DNA of 59,350 nt, taken from NCBI RefSeq assembly GCF_000310185.1, contig NZ_AMXD01000006.1, forward strand, positions 1-59,350, written 5' to 3'. Below are positions 1 to 9,022 of this stretch, piece by piece (positions within the stretch are counted from its first letter, which is position 1; each line of letters starts with the position of its first letter). Source of the DNA: Thauera aminoaromatica S2 (GTDB lineage Bacteria > Pseudomonadota > Gammaproteobacteria > Burkholderiales > Rhodocyclaceae). Under the pieces are notes generated by a model that was not told the DNA's origin, searched no databases, and saw only the letters and a program-made list of their open reading frames with translations. A program made the translations under genes and the position numbers.

Positions 1-64
1 TCGCTTCCGGACCTTCCCGGCTGCAGATCCAACCGGCCAGGATAGTTGTCGTCGACCGGTCAGG

Positions 65-592
65 TTAATTGTCGCCGGCCACGGTGGCGGTGACCTCGAT
101 GAGTCTCACGTCTGCCAGCTTGGCTGGATCCAGCAACACGGGGCGTTCATCTTCAATGCACCGGTCATCCCATGTTGCACGCCTACTGCCTTGCATTAGC
201 GGGAACCAAGCACCTTTGCCCACCGTTTCGTCGGTTGCGTCATCGTGATTGATCTGGTTCGCTCGCTGAGCCGAGAGCCTGAAGTTGTCCCAAGAGAATG
301 CGAGCCAAGGGTAGCCGTCGTCGCTATCGGTGTCGGAGCGCTTGGCCTGCTTTTTCGGACGATAGTGGTCAACGTCCATGAAGGAGTGGACGCAGTCACT
401 CTCGGAGTACCAGCACTTGCCGTAGGACATCTTGGACAGGTAGCGAGCGAACGCACGCCAGATGCGCTTCTTCTTCTCAATGAATGCAGCACGTTGTTCA
501 GCAGGCAACGCCTCCAGCTCCGCTTGTGCTCGCTCGGCGACGCGCAACACCTTCTCCGGAATGAGTTTCGGGTCTCGGCGCACGAAGATCAC
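65..592 (-). CDS. HNH nuclease of a Septu-like pair (PtuB-like), probably 3'-truncated
   Basis: A 175-residue protein with an HNH core: Cys60 in KC-WYSE, DVDHYRPK at residues 73-80 (the HNH histidine), then a WDNF segment and LLDP at 153-156. These are hallmarks of the TIGR02646/PtuB type of HNH protein that accompanies an AAA-type ATPase. The start overlaps the upstream ATPase stop by 4 bp, so the two are translationally coupled. Two things are odd. The paired cysteines usual after the first Cys and in the later CxxC-like position are replaced (YSE; ANQIN), so zinc binding may be lost. Relatives also usually continue well past the LLDP motif, whereas this protein stops about 20 residues later, which suggests a broken 3' end. 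Nuclease function is inferred from family, not shown. Confidence 0.72.
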   Translation of the reverse strand: MIFVRRDPKLIPEKVLRVAERAQAELEALPAEQRAAFIEKKKRIWRAFARYLSKMSYGKCWYSESDCVHSFMDVDHYRPKKQAKRSDTDSDDGYPWLAFSWDNFRLSAQRANQINHDDATDETVGKGAWFPLMQGSRRATWDDRCIEDERPVLLDPAKLADVRLIEVTATVAGDN

Positions 593-2181
593 GACTTCGC
601 CTCCGACACCATTAGTTGCTGAATTAGTGTCTTCATTGCGCGCTGCCGCGCTTCAATGTCAGCCGCGGTGAGCGGCGGCCGGTCGGCGTAGCGCACGTCG
701 TGCCAGGCCCGCAGGAAGTCTTGGTAAAGCGGCTCACGATCCTCATTCAAGAAGCCCAGGCGCGCCAGTTGATCGTTCAGCTCAATCAGCCTTCGCTGCT
801 GACCATCGTCCCGCTTGGGCGCTTGCACAAGCTCATTGCGCTCGTCCACCAGGCGCTGAGTTTCGACGTCTAGGCTGGTCGCCAGACCGAAGATCTCGGT
901 CAGCGTGGCCGTGAAGCCCATGCCTCGCGGGTCGGCGTAGGGCGCGGCTGCGGTCACGCGGCCATCGTCGGTTTGGGCAATCACTCGCACCTCGTCTCGC
1001 GACAACGCCGAGATCGTCAGCGGGTTGTGGGAGGTCAGCACGATGTGGCAGTGGTCCTTCTCGGCCGCGATGCCCGTCCAGTCCTCGATCAGCTTCAGAT
1101 AGCTGTGCTGCCAGTGTGGGTTGAGGTGCGTGTCGGGCTCGTCCAGCAGGAAAAGCGCGCGCTTGCCGCGTGAGACGCGGATGAGGCCCAGAACCATTAG
1201 CAGCTGCCGTTCGCCGTCGGACAGGTCGGCAAAGCCCACGTCGCCGCTGGTGTCGTTGCTGCGCGTAACCCAAACCTGGATCTCGCGCACCAGGTCGGAG
1301 ATGTCCATCGCCTCCAGAGCGTAAAACATCTCGCGCTCGTTCTTGAATTGCTCGGCCAGCTGCTGCAGCCGCGCCAGCGATGGCAGGAAGGCAGCGAACT
1401 GTGGCTCCACCTGCTTCTTGTCGCGGTAGTCGTCCACTGCGTTGCCTTCCAGCGCAAACGGGTGAAAGGCCAGTTCCTTGAAGCGGCGCGCGGCGCGGCC
1501 AGCGGGTCCGCCGGCGCCCCACAGGTCGTCGGCGCTGGTCTTCCGGCCCTTGGCGAACCAGGGTTCGCGGAACAGTGCCAGCAGCGAGTGAAAGCCGGTG
1601 ATGCCCAGGCGACCGGCCAGCTCGGCGGTGACCTTGGGGTCTGGAAAGGCGAACAGCGCCAGCATTGCCAGCACGCCATGGATGGGTCGGCAGTAGAAGA
1701 GGCGTCGGGCTTCCTGTGCCTTGGCGACCTTCGCTTCGTTGTCCTCGAGCTTGATGTCGTCGTAGTAGCGCCGCTGGTGGCTGTCGAACAACGCCTCCAG
1801 TCGGCGGCTGCCGCCGGAGTAGTAGCCGAACACCAGGTCCGGAAACCACTCCGTCTTGCGCTTCTCGAACTCGGTGCGCTTAACCTCCTGCCCGTTGACC
1901 CGAATCGCGGGTTCGTCGGGAAAGTTGCTCAGGCACACGCTGGGCGGATTCGGGACCGCCGGCCCCTGCGGCTGGATGCGGTAGGTCACCCGGTAGTGAA
2001 AGCGCGGCTCGTTGCGCCGCAGGTCCACCCAGCGGAAGACCTGGGTGATGGCCTCGATGAGGTTGGACTTGCCGGCGCCGTTCTGGCCGATCAGCACCGT
2101 GGTGAGCTGGCGCTCATCGAAGTCCAGCTCCAGCCCGCGAAGGTTCTTGAAGCCGTCGATGCTGACCTTATCCAGCCGCAT
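589..2181 (-). CDS. AAA/ABC-type ATPase of a Septu-like pair (PtuA-like)
   Basis: A 530-residue OLD/RecF-like ATPase. Walker A is GQNGAGKS at residues 32-39, right after the N-terminal strand typical of SMC-like ATPases. An ABC signature (LSDGERQLL) sits near residue 340 and a Walker B/D-loop (LLDEPDTHL) about 25 residues later, followed by a SHNP switch histidine segment. In Septu and related systems such an ATPase partners a small HNH nuclease, which is the next gene here. The start lies inside the 3' end of hsdS (14-bp overlap), so the pair is embedded in the restriction-modification transcript. Phage-sensing or nuclease control is inferred from family and context. Confidence 0.8.
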   Translation of the reverse strand: MRLDKVSIDGFKNLRGLELDFDERQLTTVLIGQNGAGKSNLIEAITQVFRWVDLRRNEPRFHYRVTYRIQPQGPAVPNPPSVCLSNFPDEPAIRVNGQEVKRTEFEKRKTEWFPDLVFGYYSGGSRRLEALFDSHQRRYYDDIKLEDNEAKVAKAQEARRLFYCRPIHGVLAMLALFAFPDPKVTAELAGRLGITGFHSLLALFREPWFAKGRKTSADDLWGAGGPAGRAARRFKELAFHPFALEGNAVDDYRDKKQVEPQFAAFLPSLARLQQLAEQFKNEREMFYALEAMDISDLVREIQVWVTRSNDTSGDVGFADLSDGERQLLMVLGLIRVSRGKRALFLLDEPDTHLNPHWQHSYLKLIEDWTGIAAEKDHCHIVLTSHNPLTISALSRDEVRVIAQTDDGRVTAAAPYADPRGMGFTATLTEIFGLATSLDVETQRLVDERNELVQAPKRDDGQQRRLIELNDQLARLGFLNEDREPLYQDFLRAWHDVRYADRPPLTAADIEARQRAMKTLIQQLMVSEAKS

Positions 2182-3766
2182 GCCCGGGCTCCAGCGTGGT
2201 CTGGTTGTCCTTCACGTGGCCTTGCGCCACCTCCCAAGCGAGTTGCTTGTAGAAGTCGGCGACGGGCAACTCGGCCACCTTGAACAGTGCTTCGGCGCTG
2301 GCGGGCGTGCCGATGCGGTGCAGGTGCGCGGCCAGGTAGGGCTGACCCGTCACGTCGTCGTCCTGGCGGCTCTTGGTCATGGCGGCGGTTTCCTTCGGGG
2401 CACGGGGTGGGCGGCCGCGGCGCGGTGTGGTTGCCGAGGCGGCATGCGGGGGCGCTGCGCGTTGGGCGGCAATACGGGCCAGCAAGACGCTGGCCGGCTC
2501 GTCGGTGGGATCTTGCGGAACCAAGTCGCCGCGGAAGGCTTTGGCGAGAGTGAGCGAGGGAAGCTTCCGTGTCTTGCCTGTTGCCGCAGCGACGCGAGAA
2601 TCGATGGTGTCGGCAAAAGCGAACAGTTCTCCAACTCGATGAACGATCTGAGCTTGTTCGGGCCCTTCTGGCAGGCGTAGTGGAATTCCGCGCACCTTGG
2701 ACAAGTTCAGATTTGGCTGCGCGCCGCCTTCCGCAAGCGCGCGCGTTTGCTCGTACTGCGACAAGAGTGCAAGCTTGACGAAGGCGGCGTTGGCTTGCTG
2801 CTCATCGACAGTTATCGCAGCGCAGGCCTGATTGATGGTCGCGTCAATTCGAAGCTCGCTGACTTGCCCACGAGTCTTCCCTTCACCGTACATAGCAATG
2901 ATCAGTGTCCCGGGGCGGTAGACCCTGAGCCTGTGTGCATCGATTGCCGCTTTAGTCACGTACTGGTCGGCAGAGTCGATGTAAGGGCGACTCGTGGCCG
3001 CGCTTGTCACCCAAGGGGTCCCGGTCTCTGCGTAGAAGTTGCTGTTTGATCGAAGAGGGGTGGATCCAGTCCCAACTTCCGCGACGTCAGCAATCGTCCT
3101 CGCCGACCAAGTATCTAAGCCCACTCCTTGTTCGGCCCGCCAGACTTCAGTCAGGTCGCCAGAAAGCGCAGACGAGAGAACCAGCTTTCGAAACCGCTTG
3201 AGCAACGCCGGAATGGCCTCCAGGCGGTCCTGACAGGCCTGGATACGCGCCAGCAGGGCCTCGAGTTGGTCGGCGATGCGGGCCTGTTCTGCCAGCGGCG
3301 CAACGAGGACAGGATACTTGGCTACGCGACTTGGCTGGGCGCGGGTCAGGGAGCCGCCTACGCCGGAGACCTCGCTGCACAAGAGCGACCGGAATGACGG
3401 TTCGCTGAAGTAGTGCTTCGCGAACCGCGGCACCATGGCGTCAGATCGGAACCCGATCCACTCTGACGAGGCAATTTGCTCGTGATCGCGACGGGTACCG
3501 ACTGTCCAAACACGATTAATGCGGGGGTTGATCTTGCAGACCAGGACGTCACCAGGCCTGACGGTCTGCTTCGTCGAGCCGATCGCACGTCCCGGTAGCT
3601 GCTCGGGGTGCTTTGTTGGGAAGCTCGGCACGCTGTAGAGCTCAAAGACTTCGTCTGGCCGTGTCGCGGGGTTTACCGTGCTGCCGCTAAACGAGTTGAG
3701 TTCACCGAATGACGCGACGTCCCAGCCTGCGGGAAGATCGCTGGCCTGTGGAGCGGAATCGATCAT
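2168..3766 (-). CDS. hsdS: Type I restriction-modification specificity subunit HsdS
   Basis: 532 residues with two target-recognition domains joined by coiled-coil spacers. TRD1 covers roughly residues 12-150 (LPAGWDVASFGEL opening, then a PGDVLVCKI strand pair). TRD2 starts near residue 210 and contains the typical GTLIIAMYGEGKTRG segment. The spacers carry AEQARIADQLEALLARI and EQAQIVHRVGELF, the standard HsdS repeats. The protein sets the DNA sequence recognised by the HsdM and HsdR complex. The start shares an ATGA with the hsdM stop. The C-terminus is extended by about 90 residues with a basic GRPPRAPK linker and a compact tail (LPVADFYKQLAWEV), longer than minimal HsdS proteins. Confidence 0.93.
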   Translation of the reverse strand: MIDSAPQASDLPAGWDVASFGELNSFSGSTVNPATRPDEVFELYSVPSFPTKHPEQLPGRAIGSTKQTVRPGDVLVCKINPRINRVWTVGTRRDHEQIASSEWIGFRSDAMVPRFAKHYFSEPSFRSLLCSEVSGVGGSLTRAQPSRVAKYPVLVAPLAEQARIADQLEALLARIQACQDRLEAIPALLKRFRKLVLSSALSGDLTEVWRAEQGVGLDTWSARTIADVAEVGTGSTPLRSNSNFYAETGTPWVTSAATSRPYIDSADQYVTKAAIDAHRLRVYRPGTLIIAMYGEGKTRGQVSELRIDATINQACAAITVDEQQANAAFVKLALLSQYEQTRALAEGGAQPNLNLSKVRGIPLRLPEGPEQAQIVHRVGELFAFADTIDSRVAAATGKTRKLPSLTLAKAFRGDLVPQDPTDEPASVLLARIAAQRAAPPHAASATTPRRGRPPRAPKETAAMTKSRQDDDVTGQPYLAAHLHRIGTPASAEALFKVAELPVADFYKQLAWEVAQGHVKDNQTTLEPGHAAG

Positions 3767-5355
3767 GCGATTGCCCCTTCGCCATCTTCCGCCGAATCAT
3801 CTGCAACTACGGCCTCCAAAACTGCGTCCGGGTCCTCGCCCAGCTCCTCAAGCAGTGAGCGCAACTCAGAGACCGCGGCGTTCAGCTCTTTGAGCGCAAG
3901 GCCAGCTAAGAGCGAGGGGTCGTCTCGCGACTGGTCTGTTGAGGCAGCGCCGCTGTCCTTCAGCCAACTGATATCCAGGCTGTCGCCCCGCTGTGCGATC
4001 TGCTCGCGCGTGAAGCGGCGCCAGCGCCCGGCCTCGCCGGTATCCTGGCGCGCGGCCAGCGCCGCCGGTCCGCCGCGCGGGTCGCTGCCGAACACATCTT
4101 CGAACTTGTCCCGCGGCTGGCTGGCCGGGACATCGGGCGGCGTGCGGAAGTAGTCGCGCGTGAAGGGCGTGCGCTTGCCGAAGGCGGGCATGTTGGCCCG
4201 CATGTCATACACCCACACTTCCTTGGTGTTGCCCTTGTCGGTATCGCCGCGGGTGAAGAACAGCACGTTGGTCTTCACGCCCTGGGCGTAGAAGATGCCG
4301 GTGGGCAGGCGCAGGATGGTGTGCAGGTTGCACTTGTCCATCAGGTCGCGCCGGATGTCGGCGCCGATGTTGCTCTCGAACAGCACGTTGTCGGGCAGCA
4401 CCACGGCGGCCCGGCCGCCAGGCTTGAGGGCGCGGTAGATGTGCTGCAGGAAGGCGAACTGCTTGTTGCTGGTCTCGAAGGTGAGGTCGCCGCGCGTGGG
4501 CAGACCGCCGCCCTTCTTTGTGCCGAAGGGCGGATTGCTGAGGATGAGCGTGGCCGGAGGCAGGCCTTTGTGGTCATCGCTCAGTGTGTCGCCATAGGTC
4601 ACGCCGCCTTCGATGCCATGCAGCAGCATGTTCATCAGCGCCAGGCGGTGCGTGTCCTGCACCAGCTCCATGCCGTGGAAGGTCTGGTGCCGGTACTTGC
4701 GCTGCGCCTCGTCGCTGAGGCTGTCGAAGTCGTTGTGCTGGCGCAGGTAGTTGTTGGCCGCGATCAGAAAGCCGCAGGTGCCGGCTGCAGGGTCCTGGAT
4801 CACGTCGCCCAGCTGCGGCTTCATCACGCTGACGATGCTGTCGATCAGGTGGCGCGGGGTGAAGTACTGGCCGGCGCCGCTCTTCTTCTCGCCGGCGTTG
4901 CGCTCCAGAAGGTCTTCGTACAGGTCGCCCAGGTCGTCGCGGTCGACGCTGTACCAGTCCAGGCGGTCGATGTCGGTCACCAGCTTGCTCAGCGTGGCCG
5001 GCTTGGTGATGAAGGTGTTGGCGTTGGCGTAGATCTCCTGCACGGCACCGCGGCCATGCAAGCCGTAGTCCAGCAGCATCTCTTTGTAGAGGTCGAGCCG
5101 GTCCGGCGCCGAGGCACCGAGCAGATCGTCCCAGCGGGTGCCGGCTTGCTCTTCCTTGGGGGAGCCCTGCTTCTTGTCTTTGGCCTTCCAGATCCTGAGC
5201 CGCTCCTCCTGGCCTGTCTCCTTCATCATCTTCAGGAACAGCAGGTAGGTCAGCTCGCTCAGGTACTGGTGGTAGGTGACGCCGTCGTCGCGCAGCACGT
5301 GGCAAAGCGACCAGAGCTTGGCGCCGATGTCGAGTGCGGCAGTGGGGTTGGACAT
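3763..5355 (-). CDS. hsdM: Type I restriction-modification methyltransferase HsdM
   Basis: An N6-adenine DNA methyltransferase of about 530 residues. The N-terminal HsdM_N helical domain is followed by the SAM-binding motif DPAAGTCGFL near residue 191 and the catalytic NPPFG near residue 275. With HsdS it forms the modification enzyme, and with HsdR the restriction complex. I place the start at the ATG opening MSNPTAAL; an in-frame TTG five codons upstream is also possible, and neither has a strong purine-rich ribosome site, so translation may be coupled to hsdR, which ends about 25 bp upstream. The stop overlaps the hsdS start. Confidence 0.94.
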   Translation of the reverse strand: MSNPTAALDIGAKLWSLCHVLRDDGVTYHQYLSELTYLLFLKMMKETGQEERLRIWKAKDKKQGSPKEEQAGTRWDDLLGASAPDRLDLYKEMLLDYGLHGRGAVQEIYANANTFITKPATLSKLVTDIDRLDWYSVDRDDLGDLYEDLLERNAGEKKSGAGQYFTPRHLIDSIVSVMKPQLGDVIQDPAAGTCGFLIAANNYLRQHNDFDSLSDEAQRKYRHQTFHGMELVQDTHRLALMNMLLHGIEGGVTYGDTLSDDHKGLPPATLILSNPPFGTKKGGGLPTRGDLTFETSNKQFAFLQHIYRALKPGGRAAVVLPDNVLFESNIGADIRRDLMDKCNLHTILRLPTGIFYAQGVKTNVLFFTRGDTDKGNTKEVWVYDMRANMPAFGKRTPFTRDYFRTPPDVPASQPRDKFEDVFGSDPRGGPAALAARQDTGEAGRWRRFTREQIAQRGDSLDISWLKDSGAASTDQSRDDPSLLAGLALKELNAAVSELRSLLEELGEDPDAVLEAVVADDSAEDGEGAIA

Positions 5356-5379
5356 GGATCGAGAGTTCAAGAAGGAGGG

Positions 5380-8300
5380 TCAGCGGTTGGCAGCTTCGGG
5401 CGGCAAGGCCCAGAGCGCGTCGTTGAAGGCGTCGAGCACGGGCTGAAGTTGGCCGTTGAAGACCTTGTCCAGCCGGTTAAAGCCTCCACCTTCGCGCTTG
5501 AAGATCAAGTCGGGGTCGTCGATGGCGGAGCGGTCCACCAGCACATTGGCCTTGGTCTGCGCAGCGATGCGCTTGAGCCAGTCGCGCTGCGGTGTGCTCC
5601 AGGGCTTGCCTGCAGGCGGATGCGCCAGCAGATGCTGCAAGGCCCGGTCGACGCGCTCCACATAGGGGACCAGGGCATCGCCGATGGCTGCCTGGCGGAT
5701 GTAGCCCACGATGCGCGCCGCGATGTCCTGGTTGGTCAGCTCGCGCCAGGCCGAGGCGAGGCTGGTTTCGGTGAAGCCGGCCTGGTCCAGCGCCAAGACC
5801 AGTTCGCGCAGCTGCGCGCGGGTCAACTCGCGTGGCCGTGTCAGCACGGTCACCAGCGCCGGAATCTGGTTGCCCTGCGTCTTGATGAACTCGCTGAAGG
5901 CGCGGATGTAGTCGTCGGGCTTCTTGCCCTTGCCGTAGCCGCGCTCGGCACGGTCGAAGGCATCGGTGTGCTCTGAAATGAACATCTCGCGCTCGGGGCC
6001 ATCGCTTCGGCGGTCGAGCAGCTCGCCCAGTTCCGGGTTCTGCACGAACCACGCCGCCACATCGGCCAGTGGCATCGCCTTCAGCTTCTGGACGAAGGCC
6101 TGCACCGACATACCCGCCTTGGCCTCGAAGTCCTGCCGGTTCTTGTCGGTGAGGTGGCGCTTCTTGGCCTGCAGCTTGGCCAGGAACTGGTCGCGCACCA
6201 GTTCGGTGGCCGATTCATCCTTCAGTGTGGCCAGCTCCTGCGAAAGCTGAGTGAAGGTGATCTTCGGGTTTACGACGACGGGTTTCATGGCCGTCATGTC
6301 GCCAATGGCCTCGAAGATGCGGACCGCATCGAACACGCGGAAAGCGTCCTTCACGTCGGTGCCGCCAAAGTTACAGAGCCGCGTCGCGCGGCCCAGCATC
6401 TGGTCGAACAGGATGCGGCTGTTCACTTGGCGCAGGAACACCAGGTTGCAGATCTCGGGCACATCGACGCCCGTGGTCAGCAGGTCGACGGTGACAGCGA
6501 CATTCGGCAGGCGCTCGTTCTTGTAGCGGCGGATCAGCTGCAAGGGCTTGTCGGCCGCGCCGGTGATCTTGATGACGGCGTCGTCCTCGACCGCGCCGTA
6601 CTGCGCGGCGAAGGCCTTCTTCAACAAGTCCACCACCATGTCGGCGTGGCTGTCGCTGACGCAGAAGATCAAGGTCTTGCGGCGGGAGGCCGGGTCCAGT
6701 TCTTGTGCCAGGTAGGTGCAGACCACCTCGTTGAAGGGACGCGTGATGACCTTGCGGTTGAAGTCATCGACCTTGAGCTTGATCTCGTCGGGCGTCTTGA
6801 ACAGCTCGATCTGCTGGCGGGCGGTGTTGTAGACCTTGACCTCTTCGCCGGCCTTCCACGCAATGCCCTGCCCGGAGAGCAGGGTATGCACCTGGATTGG
6901 TGGCTCGTAGTCCACCAGATAGCCGTCGACCACGGCTTCGCGGTAGCCGTAGGCGAAGACGGGCGTACCGAAGATTTGCGTGGTGTGAAGGGCGGGTGTG
7001 GCGGTGAGGCCGACCTTCACCGCGTCGAAGTAGTCCAGCACACGTCGGTACTTGGACACGTAGTCGTCGTAGCCACGGAAGCTCAGCTCGGTGTCTGACA
7101 GCTCACGGTCCAGCAGGTAGCCGCGGTGGCACTCGTCGACGATGATGCAGTCGTACTGGTCGATGGGCGGCGGCGGCGTGCCGTCGCTGGGGTACAGCAC
7201 ACGCTGCACCATGCCTTGCACGGTGGCCAGGTGCACGGCGGTGTCGTCGTCGGGCGCCTGGACCTCCAGCTCCTTGATGCCGAAGATGTCGGCAAAGGTC
7301 TGCAGGCGTTCCATGCGCGTGTCCTTGAACGCGTTGGCGGCCTGCTCGCCCAGGGCCGAGCGGTCGACGAGGAACAGGATGCGCCTGAAGCGTTTGGCCT
7401 TGAGCAGGCGGTAGATCAGTGCGATGCAGGTCTTGGTCTTGCCGGTGCCCGTGGCCATGGCCAGCAGGATGGCGCGCTGCCCATCGCGGATGCTGGCTTC
7501 GGTGGCCAGGATGGCGCGCTGCTGGTAGGGCCGAAGCGGGAAGCCGAAATCAAACGGCGCATTGGCGAGTTCGGTGTGCGCGCGGTCGTCGTCACGCTGT
7601 AGCAGGGCGTTGAGGCCTTCCGGCGTGTACCAGCCGTCGAGGGCGTGACCCAGGTTCGCGGGCCGACGCAGGTCGCAAAACCAGACGCCGCTTCGCTCCG
7701 CGAGCTGCCGCAAGTACGGGCGGCCGTTGGACGAAAACACAAAGGGAACTCGAAATTCCGCGTTGGCCCCAAAATTGCTCAGGGGCAGTTCCACCTCGGG
7801 CGATACCCGGAAGCCGCGGCTGTAGCGCTTGGCCTGCTGCAATGCGGCTGATACATCGATGTTCTTGCGCTTGGCCTCCACGATGGCCACCGGCATGAGG
7901 TCGATGAACAACGCATAGTCGGCTGGCCCGGTCTCGGTGGGCCATTCGGCGATGGCGAGGTTTTGACCGCGTTGGGGACGTATCCCCCTGGCAAATGTGA
8001 TGCGAGCCGAATCGACCGTCCAGCCTGCGAGGGCAAGCTGTTGGTCGATGAGCCTGCGAGTGTCGCCTTCGCTGATCTGGATGACAGCGGCCGCCGAATC
8101 TGCTGCTGCCACGAACTTGGCAATGACTTGGGGCGGCGCGGCTGCAGCTTGGGCTTGGAGTACCTCCAGCCGCTGGAGCAGTTCGGCCTTTGCCGCTTCG
8201 GCCTCGGCAGCCATGGTTTCCCAGACAGCGCTGTCGTCCTCGGCTTGTCGGATCTGGACTTGAATCTGATCAAGCGCCTGAGCCGCATCTTTCTGTGCGG

Positions 8301-8793
8301 CGCGATACTGGCTCAGCTCGGCGCGAAGTGCATCGAGCTCGGTTTTCAGTTCTGCACTCTCGTTTGCCGGGGGCGCTGGCGGCTGGAACGGGCCTGACTT
8401 GAAGGCCGGGTCTTTGAAGGTCCGATGGAACCACACGCCGAGTTGCCAGCTAAGCCGAAGGCCCAGCAACGCCGTGCGATGGTCGCCACTCAAGCAATGG
8501 TTCGCGTCGTTACCTGCCTTGCGCACCTCGGCGAACAAGGCCCCAACTTCGCGTGGAACGATTCCCTTGTCCTGCAATCTCCGGAGCAGGTCGACCTGCT
8601 TCTCGTCAGGCGACGTATAGATTCCCACCTTCGACGCTGCGAGCTGCGCGAGCAGCTCCGTCAGTTGGCGAAGCTTCAGGAGGCAAGTGTTCGGGTCATC
8701 AGAAAAATAGCGCTCGGCGAGCATCCCTAGGCGCACCAATTGCTGGTCGTGCACCTTGAGATGTCCGAAATTCGATGGCATGTCGCCAAACAT
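5380..8793 (-). CDS. hsdR: Type I restriction enzyme R subunit HsdR, DUF4145-containing
   Basis: 1,137 residues from an ATG (MFGDMPSNF) preceded by AAAGG; the open frame extends 61 codons further upstream but those residues are low-complexity and overlap the gene before. Order of domains: an N-terminal DUF4145-like helical region with a coiled coil (about 1-220); the HSDR_N nuclease core ending in VEAKR (about residue 306, the PD-(D/E)xK lysine); a superfamily 2 motor with ATGTGKT (about 448), DECHRG (about 553) and GLTATPA; helicase C; and an EcoEI-type C-terminal domain. It translocates DNA and cleaves unmethylated targets. Order hsdR-hsdM-hsdS is consistent with a single transcript from upstream of the RHH gene. 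Confidence 0.93.
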   Translation of the reverse strand: MFGDMPSNFGHLKVHDQQLVRLGMLAERYFSDDPNTCLLKLRQLTELLAQLAASKVGIYTSPDEKQVDLLRRLQDKGIVPREVGALFAEVRKAGNDANHCLSGDHRTALLGLRLSWQLGVWFHRTFKDPAFKSGPFQPPAPPANESAELKTELDALRAELSQYRAAQKDAAQALDQIQVQIRQAEDDSAVWETMAAEAEAAKAELLQRLEVLQAQAAAAPPQVIAKFVAAADSAAAVIQISEGDTRRLIDQQLALAGWTVDSARITFARGIRPQRGQNLAIAEWPTETGPADYALFIDLMPVAIVEAKRKNIDVSAALQQAKRYSRGFRVSPEVELPLSNFGANAEFRVPFVFSSNGRPYLRQLAERSGVWFCDLRRPANLGHALDGWYTPEGLNALLQRDDDRAHTELANAPFDFGFPLRPYQQRAILATEASIRDGQRAILLAMATGTGKTKTCIALIYRLLKAKRFRRILFLVDRSALGEQAANAFKDTRMERLQTFADIFGIKELEVQAPDDDTAVHLATVQGMVQRVLYPSDGTPPPPIDQYDCIIVDECHRGYLLDRELSDTELSFRGYDDYVSKYRRVLDYFDAVKVGLTATPALHTTQIFGTPVFAYGYREAVVDGYLVDYEPPIQVHTLLSGQGIAWKAGEEVKVYNTARQQIELFKTPDEIKLKVDDFNRKVITRPFNEVVCTYLAQELDPASRRKTLIFCVSDSHADMVVDLLKKAFAAQYGAVEDDAVIKITGAADKPLQLIRRYKNERLPNVAVTVDLLTTGVDVPEICNLVFLRQVNSRILFDQMLGRATRLCNFGGTDVKDAFRVFDAVRIFEAIGDMTAMKPVVVNPKITFTQLSQELATLKDESATELVRDQFLAKLQAKKRHLTDKNRQDFEAKAGMSVQAFVQKLKAMPLADVAAWFVQNPELGELLDRRSDGPEREMFISEHTDAFDRAERGYGKGKKPDDYIRAFSEFIKTQGNQIPALVTVLTRPRELTRAQLRELVLALDQAGFTETSLASAWRELTNQDIAARIVGYIRQAAIGDALVPYVERVDRALQHLLAHPPAGKPWSTPQRDWLKRIAAQTKANVLVDRSAIDDPDLIFKREGGGFNRLDKVFNGQLQPVLDAFNDALWALPPEAANR

Positions 8794-8818
8794 CGGTAGC
8801 CTTTCTCGGAGGCTGGCG

Positions 8819-9022
8819 TTACCTGCGAGATGCCGAGGAATGGCGCTGTCCGGGGGACGTGACCGGCGGCGTAACGATGCCGTGATCACGACAATAGCTG
8901 AGCACCATGACCTCCAACATAGACGCAACGCTGCGCCTCTCGACCTCCGCGGCCGTCGACAGCGCGGCTTTGACATCGGGCGGGACTCGGGCGCTGACCA
9001 CCTCGGTCTTACTCACTGCCAC
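8819..9022 (-). CDS. Small ribbon-helix-helix-like protein, first gene of the RM operon
   Basis: 67 residues from a GTG with an AGGAG six bases upstream. The pattern VVSARVPPDVKAALSTAAE followed by SVASMLEVMV matches the strand-helix-helix pattern of MetJ/Arc/CopG-type (RHH) DNA-binding proteins. It ends 25 bp before hsdR and is on the same strand, so it probably shares the promoter and may regulate the restriction operon. The C-terminal 15 residues look disordered. Function is inferred only from fold pattern and position. Confidence 0.6.
   Translation of the reverse strand: MAVSKTEVVSARVPPDVKAALSTAAEVERRSVASMLEVMVLSYCRDHGIVTPPVTSPGQRHSSASRR

Noticed and set aside
44-83. Two TTGTCG-containing segments 23 bp apart at the window edge, resembling transposon end repeats
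   Set aside because: Only two copies, different from the Tn7-like repeats found inside, and too near the edge to see more.
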